Assembly: GCF_026167665.1 (NCBI RefSeq)
Contig: NZ_CP098740.1
Coordinates: 2,976,001-3,040,000 of the forward strand
From: Streptomyces drozdowiczii
Lineage (GTDB): Bacteria > Actinomycetota > Actinomycetes > Streptomycetales > Streptomycetaceae
DNA length: 64,000 nucleotides
Direction: 5' to 3'
The notes under the pieces are model-generated. The model ran no database searches, was not told the origin of the DNA, and worked only from the letters and a program-made list of their open reading frames with translations. A program made the translations under genes and the position numbers. Below, one piece after another: positions 46,006-54,031 of the stretch. Position 1 is the stretch's first letter. Each line of letters begins with the position of its first letter.

Positions 46006-46824
46006 GTGCAGATGCCGGACCGGATGCAAGACGACGGAACAGACCTGCCGCGGGCGGCACCGCCCGCGGTGCGCGTCCAGGGGCTGTGGAAACGGTTCGG
46101 CGAGCAGACCGCGGTCGCCGGCATCGATCTGGAGCTGCCCGCGGGCAGGTTCATCGGCCTGGTGGGGCCCAACGGGGCGGGGAAGACCACCACGCTCTCG
46201 ATGGTCACCGGTCTGCTCCGGCCCGATCAGGGGCGGATCGAGATCGGCGGGCGCGACGTCTGGGGCGACCCGGTCGAGGTGAAGTCCCGGATCGGGGTCC
46301 TGCCCGAGGGCCTGCGGCTCTTCGAGCGGCTGTCCGGCCGCGAACTCCTCGCCTACACCGGCCGGTTGCGCGGGCTGCCGGGGCACGAGGTGGACAGCAG
46401 GGCCACCCAGCTGCTCGACGTGCTGGACCTGGCGGGCTCCCAGCACAAGCTGGTCATCGACTACTCGACCGGGATGCGCAAGAAGATCGGGCTCGCCGCC
46501 GCCCTGCTGCACAACCCCGAAGTCCTCTTCCTGGACGAGCCGTTCGAGGGCGTCGACCCCGTCTCGGCGCAGACCATCCGCAAGGTCCTGGAGCGCTACA
46601 CGCGGTCCGGGGCGACCGTCGTCTTCTCCAGCCATGTGATGGAGCTGGTCGAGTCGCTGTGCGACTGGGTGGCCGTCATGGCGGCCGGTGCCATCCGCGC
46701 CCAGGGCCCCCTGGCCGAGGTGCGCGGCGAGGCGTCCTCCCTCCAGAACGCGTTCCTGGAGCTGGTCGGCGCGGGCGACCGCGACACCGGCGAGACCCTG
46801 GACTGGCTGGGCGGCGACCGATGA
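46006..46824 (+). CDS. ABC transporter ATP-binding protein
   Basis: A 272-residue ATPase. Walker A GPNGAGKTT, signature YSTGMRKKIGLAAALL and Walker B EVLFLDEPFEGVDP are all intact. With the overlapping permease gene it forms an exporter of the ABC-2 type; substrate unknown. GTG 46006 follows GAAAGG. Its stop overlaps the permease ATG (ATGA). Confidence 0.9.
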   Translation: MQMPDRMQDDGTDLPRAAPPAVRVQGLWKRFGEQTAVAGIDLELPAGRFIGLVGPNGAGKTTTLSMVTGLLRPDQGRIEIGGRDVWGDPVEVKSRIGVLPEGLRLFERLSGRELLAYTGRLRGLPGHEVDSRATQLLDVLDLAGSQHKLVIDYSTGMRKKIGLAAALLHNPEVLFLDEPFEGVDPVSAQTIRKVLERYTRSGATVVFSSHVMELVESLCDWVAVMAAGAIRAQGPLAEVRGEASSLQNAFLELVGAGDRDTGETLDWLGGDR

Positions 46825-48472
46825 GCGTGCTCGACGCCCCGGCCGGCACCGGCCCCGGACCGGGGCCGCGACCGGTGCCGCGGCGCTGATCCCCGTATTC
46901 GCGCGGCTCAAGCTGGCCCTGCTCCGCAACGGGCTGCGCCAGTCCTCCGGGCGGAAGGCCGTCTATCTGGTCTCGGTCGTGGGCGCCCTGCTCGCCGCTG
47001 CCGGGCTGATGCTGGGGCTCGTCCTGCTGCGCGGCCACGACCACGCGGCCTCGCTGGTGGTGCTGCTCGCCGGGGTCCTGGCGCTCGGCTGGGCCGTGAT
47101 GCCGCTGTTCTTCTCGGCCGGGGACGAGACCCTGGACCCGACCCGGCTGGTGATGCTGCCGCTGCGGCCCCGGCCGCTCATCGTCGCGCTGCTGGTCTCC
47201 TCGCTGATCGGGCTCGGCCCGCTGTTCACGCTGTGCCTGGCGGCCGGGTCGGTGGCCGCGCTGGCCCACGGGGCGGGCGCGGTGGTCTTCGCGGTGCTCG
47301 CCGTCCCGCTGACCCTGCTCGTCTGCGTGGCCCTGGCCCGCGCGGTGGCCGCCGCCAACACCCGGCTGCTGACCTCGCGCAAGGGCCGGGACCTGGCGGT
47401 CCTCAGCGGCCTGCTGATCGCGGTGGGCATCCAGGTCGTCAACTTCGGCGCCCAGCGCCTCGGCCGGACCGGCGGGCTCGCCCCGCTCGACCCGGCGGCC
47501 GACGTGGTGCGCTGGCTGCCGCCCGCCTCGGCCGTGGGGTCCGTCGACTCCGCCGCCCAGGGGGCGTACGGGCGGGCCGCCGCCCAGCTGCTGATCGCGG
47601 CGGCCGCGCTGGTGGTGCTGCTGTGGCTGTGGCAGCGCAGCCTGACGAAGCTGATGACCGCGCCGGACGGTTCCACGACCGCCGCCGCCGGGCCGGACCG
47701 CGAGAGGTCCGGGCGGATCGGGGCGGGCCTGTGGGCGCTGCTCCCCGAGGACCGCACCGGCACGGTGATGCAGCGGTTCCTGCGGTACGTGGCACGGGAC
47801 CCGAAGACCAAGGCCGCCTGGGTGACCGCGCTGGCCATCGGGCTGATCGTGCCGCTGATCAACGCCCTCCAGGGCCAGGGCACGGTGTACTTCGCCTGCT
47901 TCGCCGCGGGGATGCTCGGCATGCAGATGTACAACCAGTTCGGGCAGGACACCTCCGCGTTCTGGATGGTCGCCCAGACGATCTCCTCGCCCCGGGACGC
48001 GTACCTGGAACTGCGCGCCCGCGCCCTGGCGCTGCTGCTGGTCACCCTGCCGTACACGGTGCTCGTGGCGGTGGTGACGGCGGCGCTGCTCGGCGACTGG
48101 AAGGTGCTGCCGGGGGTGGTCGGGCTGTCGTTCGCGCTGCTGGGCGCGATGCTGGCGACGGGCGCGGTGGCCTCGGTGAACTTCCCGTACTCGATTCCGC
48201 AGGAGGGGGCGTTCAAGAACGTGGCGCCCGGGCAGGCCGGGCTCGCCTGGATCTCCATCCTCGGCGGCATGGTCTCGGCGGCCCTGCTGAGCGCCCCGGT
48301 GATCGCCCTGACGATCACCCTGCACGTCACCGACCGCACGGACCTGCTGTGGCTGCTGCTGCCGGTCGGCGCGGTGTACGGGGCACTGATCGCCTGGGGC
48401 GGCCTGCGCCTCGCGGCCCCGCGCATGGCCCTGCGGCTGCCGGAGATCCTGACGGCGGTCAGCAAGGGCTGA
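46821..48472 (+). CDS. ABC transporter permease, frameshifted
   Basis: A polytopic membrane protein of about 550 residues with at least 10 to 12 hydrophobic segments (for example AVYLVSVVGALLAAAGLMLG, VSSLIGLGPLFTLCLAAGSV). The ATG at 46821 overlaps the ATPase stop, but its frame ends after 22 codons. One extra base in the GGGG run 46862-46865 joins MSVLDAPAGTGPGPG to AATGAAALIPVFARLKLALL and the full permease to TGA 48470. It pairs with the upstream ATPase. Confidence 0.85.
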
Positions 48473-48503
48473 GCGGGAGTGCGGGCCGGCTTACGGGGAC
48501 GGC

Positions 48504-49409
48504 TTACGGGGATACGGGCTCGCGGTCGCCCCGGGCGTCCTCGGAGAGCTGTTCGAGGAAGGGTTCGACCGCGGCGCGCCAGCCCTCCGGCTGGTCGAAG
48601 TGCACGAGGTGGCCGGCGTCGGCCACCTCGGCGTACTGACCGCGCGGCAGCACCCGGACCATCTCCTGGGCCTCCGCCCGGCCCAGCTCGCCGTCCAGGC
48701 CGCGCAGCACCAGCGTCGGGCAGCGGACCTGGGCCAGCTCCTCCCAGTGCGCGTCGAACACCCAGGTGGCGCGGGACTCCAGCATCTGGCGGCGGGAGAA
48801 CACGGGCCACCAGCCGCCGTCCCGCTCGGCCATCACCTCGGCGTAGAACGCGCCCCGGGACGGGCTGGGGCCCTCCGCCCAGGGGTCCTCCTCGCCGAAC
48901 CACCGCCGCACGGCTTCGGGCGAGGCGAAGGGGAGCGGCCAGCTCCCGAACCAGTCCTCCCACTCGCGCTGCGAGGCCGCGCCGAGCGCGGAGGCGCGCA
49001 TGTCGCAGACGACGAGCGCGCGCACCAGGTCGGGGCGCTTGGCGGCGAGCTGCCAGGCGGTGAGCGCTCCCATGGAGTGGCCGACGAGGGTGACGGGGGC
49101 GAGCCCCAGCTGTTCGATGACCGCCTCGGCGTCCGCCACGTAGGCGTCGCGGGTGTAGGGGCCTTCGGCCGGCTTCCCGCTGTCGCCGTGGCCGCGCTGG
49201 TCGAGGCCGACCGGGCGGTGCCGCTCGGCGAGCCAGCCGGCGACGGGCGCCCAGTGCGAGGCCCGGCCCATCAGTCCGTGCAGCAGTAACACGGCGGGGG
49301 CGGGGGCGCCGTCCGCGCCCGCGCGGGGCGGGTCGGCGAACTCCCAGGCCGCGAGGCGTACGCCGTCCGATCCGGTCACTTCGATGCGCCGCGCCATAGC
49401 TTCTGGCAC
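48504..49409 (-). CDS. Alpha/beta hydrolase
   Basis: A hydrolase of about 301 residues with an intact triad layout: nucleophile in VGHSMGALTAW, oxyanion strand VLLLHGLMGRASHW, acidic residue near VLRGLDGEL and His in DAGHLVHFDQP. The substrate is not predictable. GTG 49409 is preferred (AGGGAG upstream); ATG 49397 is an alternative. A LexA-like box lies 46 bases upstream. Confidence 0.85.
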   Translation of the reverse strand: MPEAMARRIEVTGSDGVRLAAWEFADPPRAGADGAPAPAVLLLHGLMGRASHWAPVAGWLAERHRPVGLDQRGHGDSGKPAEGPYTRDAYVADAEAVIEQLGLAPVTLVGHSMGALTAWQLAAKRPDLVRALVVCDMRASALGAASQREWEDWFGSWPLPFASPEAVRRWFGEEDPWAEGPSPSRGAFYAEVMAERDGGWWPVFSRRQMLESRATWVFDAHWEELAQVRCPTLVLRGLDGELGRAEAQEMVRVLPRGQYAEVADAGHLVHFDQPEGWRAAVEPFLEQLSEDARGDREPVSP

Positions 49410-49454
49410 CCCCTTCTCTCCCTGAGACACCGGGTGGTCGTGTCGGCCAGACTA

Positions 49455-49470
49455 TCGAACCTTTATTCGA
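49455..49470. promoter_or_regulatory. LexA (SOS) box-like site
   Basis: TCGAAC-CTTT-ATTCGA matches the actinobacterial SOS box TCGAAC-N4-GTTCGA at 11 of 12 positions. It is 46 bases upstream of the alpha/beta hydrolase start, a position suited to repression. Confidence 0.5.
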
Positions 49471-49636
49471 AAACCGGGATCTGCCGGCCAACACCGCTCG
49501 TTCGAGTGACTGCTTCCCAGGATTGACGGCGGCAGCGGCGGGGAGATCTTCTGCGGGAGGCGGGCCACTCGGGGATGAGGGCTCGCGGGACCGACCTAGG
49601 GAGCTCGGGGCTCCAGGTCGGGCACAGGGAGGGACA

Positions 49637-49664
49637 GGCCCCGGCGCCTTGCGGCGCCGGGGCC
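49637..49664. terminator. Perfect 12-bp stem-loop
   Basis: GGCCCCGGCGCC (49637-49648), loop TTGC, GGCGCCGGGGCC (49653-49664). Very stable; probably a back-up terminator for dmdR1 transcripts. There is no T-run. Confidence 0.6.
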
Positions 49665-49786
49665 ATCCGCTTGTCTGCGTACGGCGGGTGCATCGCAGCT
49701 CCCCTCCCGGCGGCGGGGCGGTGGCCGACACGCTCAGCCACCCCTCCGCCACAGCCTGGCACGGTCCGCGCCGGAGCGCTGCGGTT

Positions 49787-49822
49787 CCGGACGGAAAAAG
49801 AGAACCGGACGGAAAAAGAGAA
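49787..49822 (-). repeat. 18-bp perfect tandem duplication
   Basis: Two identical copies of CCGGACGGAAAAAGAGAA (49787-49804 and 49805-49822). Read on the minus strand they supply two T-rich tracts directly after the dmdR1 terminator stem. Confidence 0.8.
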
Positions 49823-49852
49823 ACCGGGCACCGGCGGCTGCCGGTGCCCGGT
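49823..49852 (-). terminator. Rho-independent terminator of dmdR1
   Basis: Perfect 13-bp stem ACCGGGCACCGGC (49823-49835), loop GGCT, GCCGGTGCCCGGT (49840-49852), beginning 17 bases after the dmdR1 stop. On the minus strand it is followed by TTCTCTTTTT, a T-rich tail unusual for Streptomyces. Confidence 0.85.
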
Positions 49853-49868
49853 CTCCCGGAAGGCGGGT

Positions 49869-50561
49869 CTACTTCTTCGCCACGAAGACGTGCGAGGCGA
49901 TCTCGGAGTCCAGCTCCGCCGCCTCGCCGCTGCTGCCGACCAGCACCCCGCCGGGCGACTGGGTCACGCTGACCACGGAGCCGGGCTGTACGCCCGCCCG
50001 CCGCAGCGTGTACATCAGCTGGGCGTCCGTCTGGATCGGCTCCCCGATCCGGCGGACCACCACCGTCTTGCCGTCGCTGCCCGGGTCGAGATCGGACAGG
50101 CTGACCATGCCCTCGTCGAGGAACGGGTCGGCCTCGGCGCTCTCGCCCAGCTCCTCCAGACCCGGGATCGGATTCCCGTACGGCGACTCCGTCGGGTGGC
50201 GGAGCAGCTCCAGCACCCGGCGCTCGACCGCCTCGCTCATGACGTGTTCCCACCGACACGCCTCGGCGTGGACCTGCTCCCACTCCAGGCCGATCACGTC
50301 GACCAGCAGGCACTCGGCCAGCCGGTGCTTGCGCATGACGCGGGTCGCCAGGCGGCGGCCCTCCTCCGTCAGCTCCAGGTGCCGGTCCCCCGCGACCTGC
50401 ACCAGGCCGTCGCGCTCCATGCGCGCCACGGTCTGGCTCACGGTCGGACCGCTCTGGTCCAGCCGTTCCGCGATCCGGGCGCGCATGGGGACCACGCCTT
50501 CCTCTTCGAGTTCGAGGATGGTGCGGAGATACATCTCCGTGGTGTCGATCAGTCCGGACAT
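49869..50561 (-). CDS. dmdR1: Iron-dependent regulator DmdR1 (DtxR family)
   Basis: A 230-residue DtxR-family repressor, exactly the length of S. coelicolor DmdR1. An N-terminal winged helix (RTILELEEEGVVPMRARIAE, SQTVARMERDGL) precedes the metal-binding/dimerisation domain (CRWEHVMSEAVERRVLELL, with Cys and His ligands) and an SH3-like domain. With Fe2+ it represses siderophore genes. Divergent from a SIS-domain gene, with a DasR-like site in between. In S. coelicolor an antisense gene (adm) overlaps dmdR1; a long plus-strand frame is also present here. Confidence 0.93.
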   Translation of the reverse strand: MSGLIDTTEMYLRTILELEEEGVVPMRARIAERLDQSGPTVSQTVARMERDGLVQVAGDRHLELTEEGRRLATRVMRKHRLAECLLVDVIGLEWEQVHAEACRWEHVMSEAVERRVLELLRHPTESPYGNPIPGLEELGESAEADPFLDEGMVSLSDLDPGSDGKTVVVRRIGEPIQTDAQLMYTLRRAGVQPGSVVSVTQSPGGVLVGSSGEAAELDSEIASHVFVAKK

Positions 50562-50659
50562 TCGTGCCCCTCGATGCAATCGTGCGCTGGCCCTGGCATC
50601 AATTCTGACGCATCGCGCGCGGAACCGTGCCGCGCCGTCGTCACCGGGGCCGTGCGGTA

Positions 50660-50665
50660 TTGACA
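50660..50665 (+). promoter_or_regulatory. Possible -35 element of the SIS-domain gene
   Basis: TTGACA at 50660-50665 in the promoter region of the SIS-domain gene. A weak -10 match, CAACGT, lies about 18 bases downstream. The dre-like site falls inside this spacer, so bound DasR would block RNA polymerase. Confidence 0.4.
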
Positions 50666-50669
50666 GGCC

Positions 50670-50685
50670 ACTGGTCCAGACCGCA
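50670..50685. promoter_or_regulatory. DasR responsive element (dre)-like operator
   Basis: ACTGGTCCAGACCGCA matches the dre consensus ACTGGTCTAGACCACT at 13 of 16 positions, with the palindromic core CTGGTCCAG. DasR is the GlcNAc-responsive GntR repressor of Streptomyces, and it is known to control dmdR1 and thereby siderophores in S. coelicolor. Its position between dmdR1 and the SIS-domain gene fits. Confidence 0.65.
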
Positions 50686-50745
50686 ACGTGATCGGCGTTA
50701 CGGACGCCCCCTGGACATCCCACCCCGCCGGAAAGGTCCTCCCCG

Positions 50746-51501
50746 ATGAGCGAAAGCAAGCTGGCCGGTCAGTTCTTCGATGCGGCGATCGGCCTGCTGG
50801 GGAGGGTGCGGGACGAGGAGGCCGGGAACATCGCGGCCGCCGGTGCCGCCATCGCCGACACCGTCGAGGCGGGCGGCCGGCTCTTCGCCTTCGGCGCCGG
50901 GCACTCCTCGCTCGCCGCGCAGGACGTCGTCTACCGCGCGGGCGGGCTCGCCCTGATGAACCTCATGGTCGTCCCCGGGGCCCTCGGCGTGGACGTCATG
51001 CCCGCGACCCTCGGCTCGGCCCTGGAACGGGTGGACGGCCTCGCGGGCGCGGTGCTCGACTCCAGCCCCGCGAAGTCCGGCGACGTCCTCGTGATCATCT
51101 CGCTCTCCGGGCGCAACGCGCTGCCCGTCGAGATGGCGCTCAACGCCCGCGCGCTGGGCCTGAAGGTCATCGGCGTCACCTCGGTCGCGTACGCGGAGAA
51201 CACCCGGTCCCGGCACAGCTCGGGCGGCTTCCTGCGGGACCACTGCGACATCGTCCTCGACAGCAAGATCGCGATCGGCGACGCGGAGCTGGAGGTGGAC
51301 GGCATCGAGGCGCCGTTCGCGCCGGCGTCCACGGTGGTCACCAGCGCGATCATGCAGAGCATGATGGCCGCGGCGGCGGAGCGGTTGCTGGAGCGGGGGA
51401 TCGAGCCCCCGCTGCTGCGGTCGGGGAACGTGGACGGCGGCCACGAGTGGAACGGGCGCGTGATGACGCAGTACGCGGACCGGATCTTCTACCGGCACTG
51501 A
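50746..51501 (+). CDS. SIS-domain phosphosugar-binding protein
   Basis: A 251-residue SIS protein. The phosphosugar-binding region is seen as RLFAFGAGHSSLAAQD near residue 46 and VLVIISLSGRNALPVEMALN near 120. Proteins of this type bind or isomerise phosphorylated (amino)sugars. The dre-like operator upstream supports a role in aminosugar metabolism. The orthologous position in S. coelicolor is next to dmdR1. Confidence 0.85.
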   Translation: MSESKLAGQFFDAAIGLLGRVRDEEAGNIAAAGAAIADTVEAGGRLFAFGAGHSSLAAQDVVYRAGGLALMNLMVVPGALGVDVMPATLGSALERVDGLAGAVLDSSPAKSGDVLVIISLSGRNALPVEMALNARALGLKVIGVTSVAYAENTRSRHSSGGFLRDHCDIVLDSKIAIGDAELEVDGIEAPFAPASTVVTSAIMQSMMAAAAERLLERGIEPPLLRSGNVDGGHEWNGRVMTQYADRIFYRH

Positions 51502-51567
51502 GGCTTACGGGGCACCCGGGCTTCCCGGTCCGTGAGGTGCCGTTTCCCGGCGGCACCGGTTCCGTCC

Positions 51568-52974
51568 TCAATCGCCGGACGGGCTCGACAGGTGCAGGTC
51601 CACCGACGCGGCCACCCGGGCCGCCACGCTCTCCGCGTACATCGCGTCCGGGCGTTCGAACGCGGCGCGGTGCGCGGAGCGGAGGAACGTCACCACGCCC
51701 AGGGTGCGGCCGCGGCTGCGCAGGACCGTGGAGAGGGCGTGGACCGCGTCCGGGGGCCACTGCCGCTGCCGGGCCCACTCGCCGTCCGTACGGCCCGCTC
51801 CCGCCGACGTACGCACCGAGCCGGTGCGGTCCACCGCCTGGAGGGCCGGGTGGCCCGGCGCGTACCGCAAGGGGATGCCGCCGCCCGCCACCGGGAGGCA
51901 GGGGCCCGGGGCGTCCGCCGGGGTGGCCGCCGCCCGGACCAGCCGCTCCCCCGCCACCAGGTCGACCAGCGCGTGGTCCGCGAACCCGGCCAGCGCGAAG
52001 TCGAGCGACGCCATCGCGGCCTCCATCGGGTCCTCGCACTCCGCGGCGGACCGCGAGGCGCGGTGCAGCTGGTTGGAGCGGAAGCGGAGCCGGTCCGCCT
52101 CCTGGGCGGCGAGCCGGGCGTCCGTGACGTCCTGGAAGACCCAGCCGGCGCCCAGCGGCACGGGCTCCTCGGTGAGCGGGGACGCCAGCCGCAGGAAGCC
52201 GCTGCGCCAGCAGCGACGGCGGGTGCCCTCACCGCCGCGCAGCGTCACCCACAGCTCGGCGGGCGGCGCGTCCGGCGCCCCCTCGGCGAGGACGTGCTGA
52301 AGGGCGCCCTCCAGCTCCTCGACCCCCTGGGCGATCAGCTCGCCGAGCGGCCGCCCCAGCATCGTCGTACGGCCGCCGCCCAGGGCGCGGGCGGCATGGG
52401 CGTTGACGACGGTGGGGCGCAGGTCCACGTCGACCAGGACGACGCCCCAGGAGGCGTCCTCGAACAGGGCCTCGCTGAGCGCGATGGCCCGTTCCAGGTC
52501 GATCTGGGCGTGGACCTCGCTGAACGCGCAGTACACCCCGGCCGGCTTGCCGTCCGCGCCCCGGACCCCGGCGGACTGGGTGCGCACCAGGACCCGGCCG
52601 CCGTCCTTGCGCAGCAGCGCGAACTCGTGGACCTGGCGCCCCGGCGCGTCCATCACCGCCATCAGCCGCCCCTGCACCTCGTCCGCGTCGGCCCGGCGCA
52701 CCGCCCAGCCGGCCAGGCCGGGCCGGCCCACGGCCTCGTCGGCGGACCAGCCGAGGACGCGTTCGGCCTCGCGGTTCCAGTGGGTGACGGTGCCGTCCGC
52801 GTCGAAGGCGCAGAGCGCCGCGTCCATCCCGTCGAGGAGCGCCGCCAGCAGCTCCGCCCCGGGAATGGCACCGGCCGTCCCCTGCTCGTGGAAGCGCTCA
52901 TCCCGGACCCCCTGCGAGACGTGTCCGCCATAGCCGCACGTCAGACCATTGAACTCGAACGTGACCCGGGGCAC
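51568..52974 (-). CDS. PAS-domain sensory protein
   Basis: A protein of about 468 residues. Two PAS domains (ALLDGMDAALCAFDADGTVT, then HWNREAERVLGWSADEAVGR; and SEALFEDASWGVVLVDVDLR) are followed by a GAF-like domain (about residues 300-465). No kinase, phosphatase or DNA-binding output domain is present, so it must signal through a partner. GTG 52974 is the longest start; a later start is possible. Confidence 0.75.
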   Translation of the reverse strand: MPRVTFEFNGLTCGYGGHVSQGVRDERFHEQGTAGAIPGAELLAALLDGMDAALCAFDADGTVTHWNREAERVLGWSADEAVGRPGLAGWAVRRADADEVQGRLMAVMDAPGRQVHEFALLRKDGGRVLVRTQSAGVRGADGKPAGVYCAFSEVHAQIDLERAIALSEALFEDASWGVVLVDVDLRPTVVNAHAARALGGGRTTMLGRPLGELIAQGVEELEGALQHVLAEGAPDAPPAELWVTLRGGEGTRRRCWRSGFLRLASPLTEEPVPLGAGWVFQDVTDARLAAQEADRLRFRSNQLHRASRSAAECEDPMEAAMASLDFALAGFADHALVDLVAGERLVRAAATPADAPGPCLPVAGGGIPLRYAPGHPALQAVDRTGSVRTSAGAGRTDGEWARQRQWPPDAVHALSTVLRSRGRTLGVVTFLRSAHRAAFERPDAMYAESVAARVAASVDLHLSSPSGD

Positions 52975-53011
52975 AGCGACTTTCCCGGAAATAGGTCCGC
53001 GGTTAATTCGC

Positions 53012-53041
53012 TTGCCCGGGCCCGCGGGCGGTTCCTAAGGT
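53012..53041 (+). promoter_or_regulatory. Possible promoter of the small mRNA
   Basis: TTGCCC at 53012-53017 and TAAGGT at 53036-53041 are separated by 18 bases and fit a Streptomyces housekeeping promoter. A start near 53047 would leave a leader of only about 8 bases before the AAAGGAGG sequence. Confidence 0.45.
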
Positions 53042-53073
53042 GGCTGTACACGCGAAAGGAGGTGATCCGAAAA

Positions 53074-53112
53074 GTGCAGTCTTATCGGATTCGTGAGGTG
53101 GCTGCGGGCTGA
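53074..53112 (+). CDS. Leader-like peptide MQSYRIREVAAG
   Basis: A 12-codon frame from GTG 53074 to TGA 53112, or 16 codons from GTG 53062 (inside the ribosome binding site). AAAGGAGG ends 11 bases before GTG 53074. The stop lies inside the first of two alternative hairpins, the layout of translation-coupled attenuators. The sequence also resembles the first residues of MerR regulators (YRIxEVAA), so it might be a gene relic. Too short to judge by composition. Confidence 0.4.
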   Translation: MQSYRIREVAAG

Positions 53113-53174
53113 CAGCCCGTCGTCGCACTTCGTGCACCTCGGCGGGCTGTCCGCCGAAACCCAAGCAGTCACCG

Positions 53175-53246
53175 ACCCGCAGGCTCGCCGGTAGATCCGG
53201 CCGGCTCCTCCGCAAGGAGGGACCAGAGCCTGCGGGTTCTGCTTTT
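53175..53246 (+). terminator. Long-loop terminator with T-run
   Basis: Perfect 12-bp stem ACCCGCAGGCTC (53175-53186)/GAGCCTGCGGGT (53226-53237) followed by TTTT at 53243-53246. The 39-base loop contains a second hairpin CCTCC-GCAA-GGAGG with a GNRA loop; its CCTCC could also pair with the upstream AAGGAGG. It also lies just beyond the pdxH stop on the other strand. Confidence 0.7.
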
Positions 53247-53272
53247 CCCGGACCCGTACGCCCGGTACGGCT

Positions 53273-53956
53273 CTACGGGCACAGGCGCTCGACGCGCCAC
53301 TTGCCTTCCTCGCCGCCCTCGCGGACGTAACGCAGCCGGTCGTGGAGCCGGTTCTCGTGGCCCTGCCAGAACTCGATCGTCTCGGGGACCACGCGGAAGC
53401 CGCCCCAGTGCGGGGGCGCCGGGACCTTCTCGCCCTCCGGGTAGCGGGCCGACAACTCCTCGTAGCGGGCGGTCAGCTCCTCGCGGCTGCCGATCACCGT
53501 GGACTGCTCGCTCGCCCAGGCGCCGAGCTGGGAGCCGTGCGGGCGGGTGCGGAAGTAGGCGACGGTCTCCTCGCGCGCGACGCGGGCCGCCGTGCCGGTG
53601 ACGATGACCTGGCGGGCCAGCGGGTGCCAGGGGAAGAGCAGCGAGACATACGGGTTGGCCGTCAGCTCGCGGCCCTTGCGGGAGCCGTAGTTGGTGAAGA
53701 AGACGAAGCCGCGCGCGTCGTACATCTTCAGCAGCACCGTGCGGGAGGAGGGGCGGCCCTCGGGGGTCGCCGTGGAGACCACCATGGCGTTCGGCTCGTG
53801 GAGCATGCCTCCGGCGGCGACTTGGCGGAACCAGCGCGCGAACTGGTCCATCGGGTCGGGCGCGAGCGAGTCCTCGGTGAAGGTCTCGGATCGGTATTGC
53901 TCGCGCATCGCGGCCGGATCGGTGGTGGAATCGAAGGAGGAGTCTGGGGTGGGCAC
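53273..53956 (-). CDS. pdxH: Pyridoxamine 5'-phosphate oxidase
   Basis: A 227-residue FMN enzyme that oxidises pyridoxamine/pyridoxine 5'-phosphate to PLP. Family motifs: [51 protein letters not shown] and the C-terminal [19 protein letters not shown] with RLHDRL. GTG 53956 gives the short N-terminal extension usual in Streptomyces. Divergent from the citrate synthase gene by 75 bases. Confidence 0.95.
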   Translation of the reverse strand: MPTPDSSFDSTTDPAAMREQYRSETFTEDSLAPDPMDQFARWFRQVAAGGMLHEPNAMVVSTATPEGRPSSRTVLLKMYDARGFVFFTNYGSRKGRELTANPYVSLLFPWHPLARQVIVTGTAARVAREETVAYFRTRPHGSQLGAWASEQSTVIGSREELTARYEELSARYPEGEKVPAPPHWGGFRVVPETIEFWQGHENRLHDRLRYVREGGEEGKWRVERLCP

Positions 53957-54031
53957 GGTGCCATCCTGCCGCAGCGGCCGGACGGGCAGGAGGTCCGCCC
54001 GGCGCAACCGTCGAACCGAGGGAGCCGCCTG

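Larger units (their letters stand above)
49410..49868. other. Intergenic region rich in hairpins between hydrolase and dmdR1
   Basis: No convincing gene. It contains a LexA-like box (49455-49470), a hairpin CCGACCT (49591-49597)/AGGTCGG (49615-49621), a perfect 12-bp inverted repeat at 49637-49664, an 18-bp tandem repeat at 49787-49822 and the dmdR1 terminator at 49823-49852. The cluster of hairpins could also hide a small RNA. Confidence 0.5.
53047..53250 (+). ncRNA. Candidate small structured mRNA/sRNA with a 12-codon reading frame
   Basis: A self-contained transcript candidate: promoter at 53012-53041, a 15-base exact match to the complement of the 16S rRNA 3' end (GAAAGGAGGTGATCC, 53054-53068), a short reading frame, two mutually exclusive hairpins (CGGGCT 53105-53110 or CGGGCTGT 53143-53150 pairing with AGCCCG 53114-53119), and a strong terminator ending at about 53246. 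No plus-strand gene follows for 780 bases, so it is not an obvious leader of a neighbour. It could be a peptide-encoding mRNA, an attenuator relic or a ribosome-binding RNA. Confidence 0.5.

Noticed and set aside
46963..50313. 1116-codon minus-strand frame across the ABC permease, hydrolase and dmdR1 region
   Set aside because: Shadow frame; the real genes in it are well supported by family motifs in other frames.
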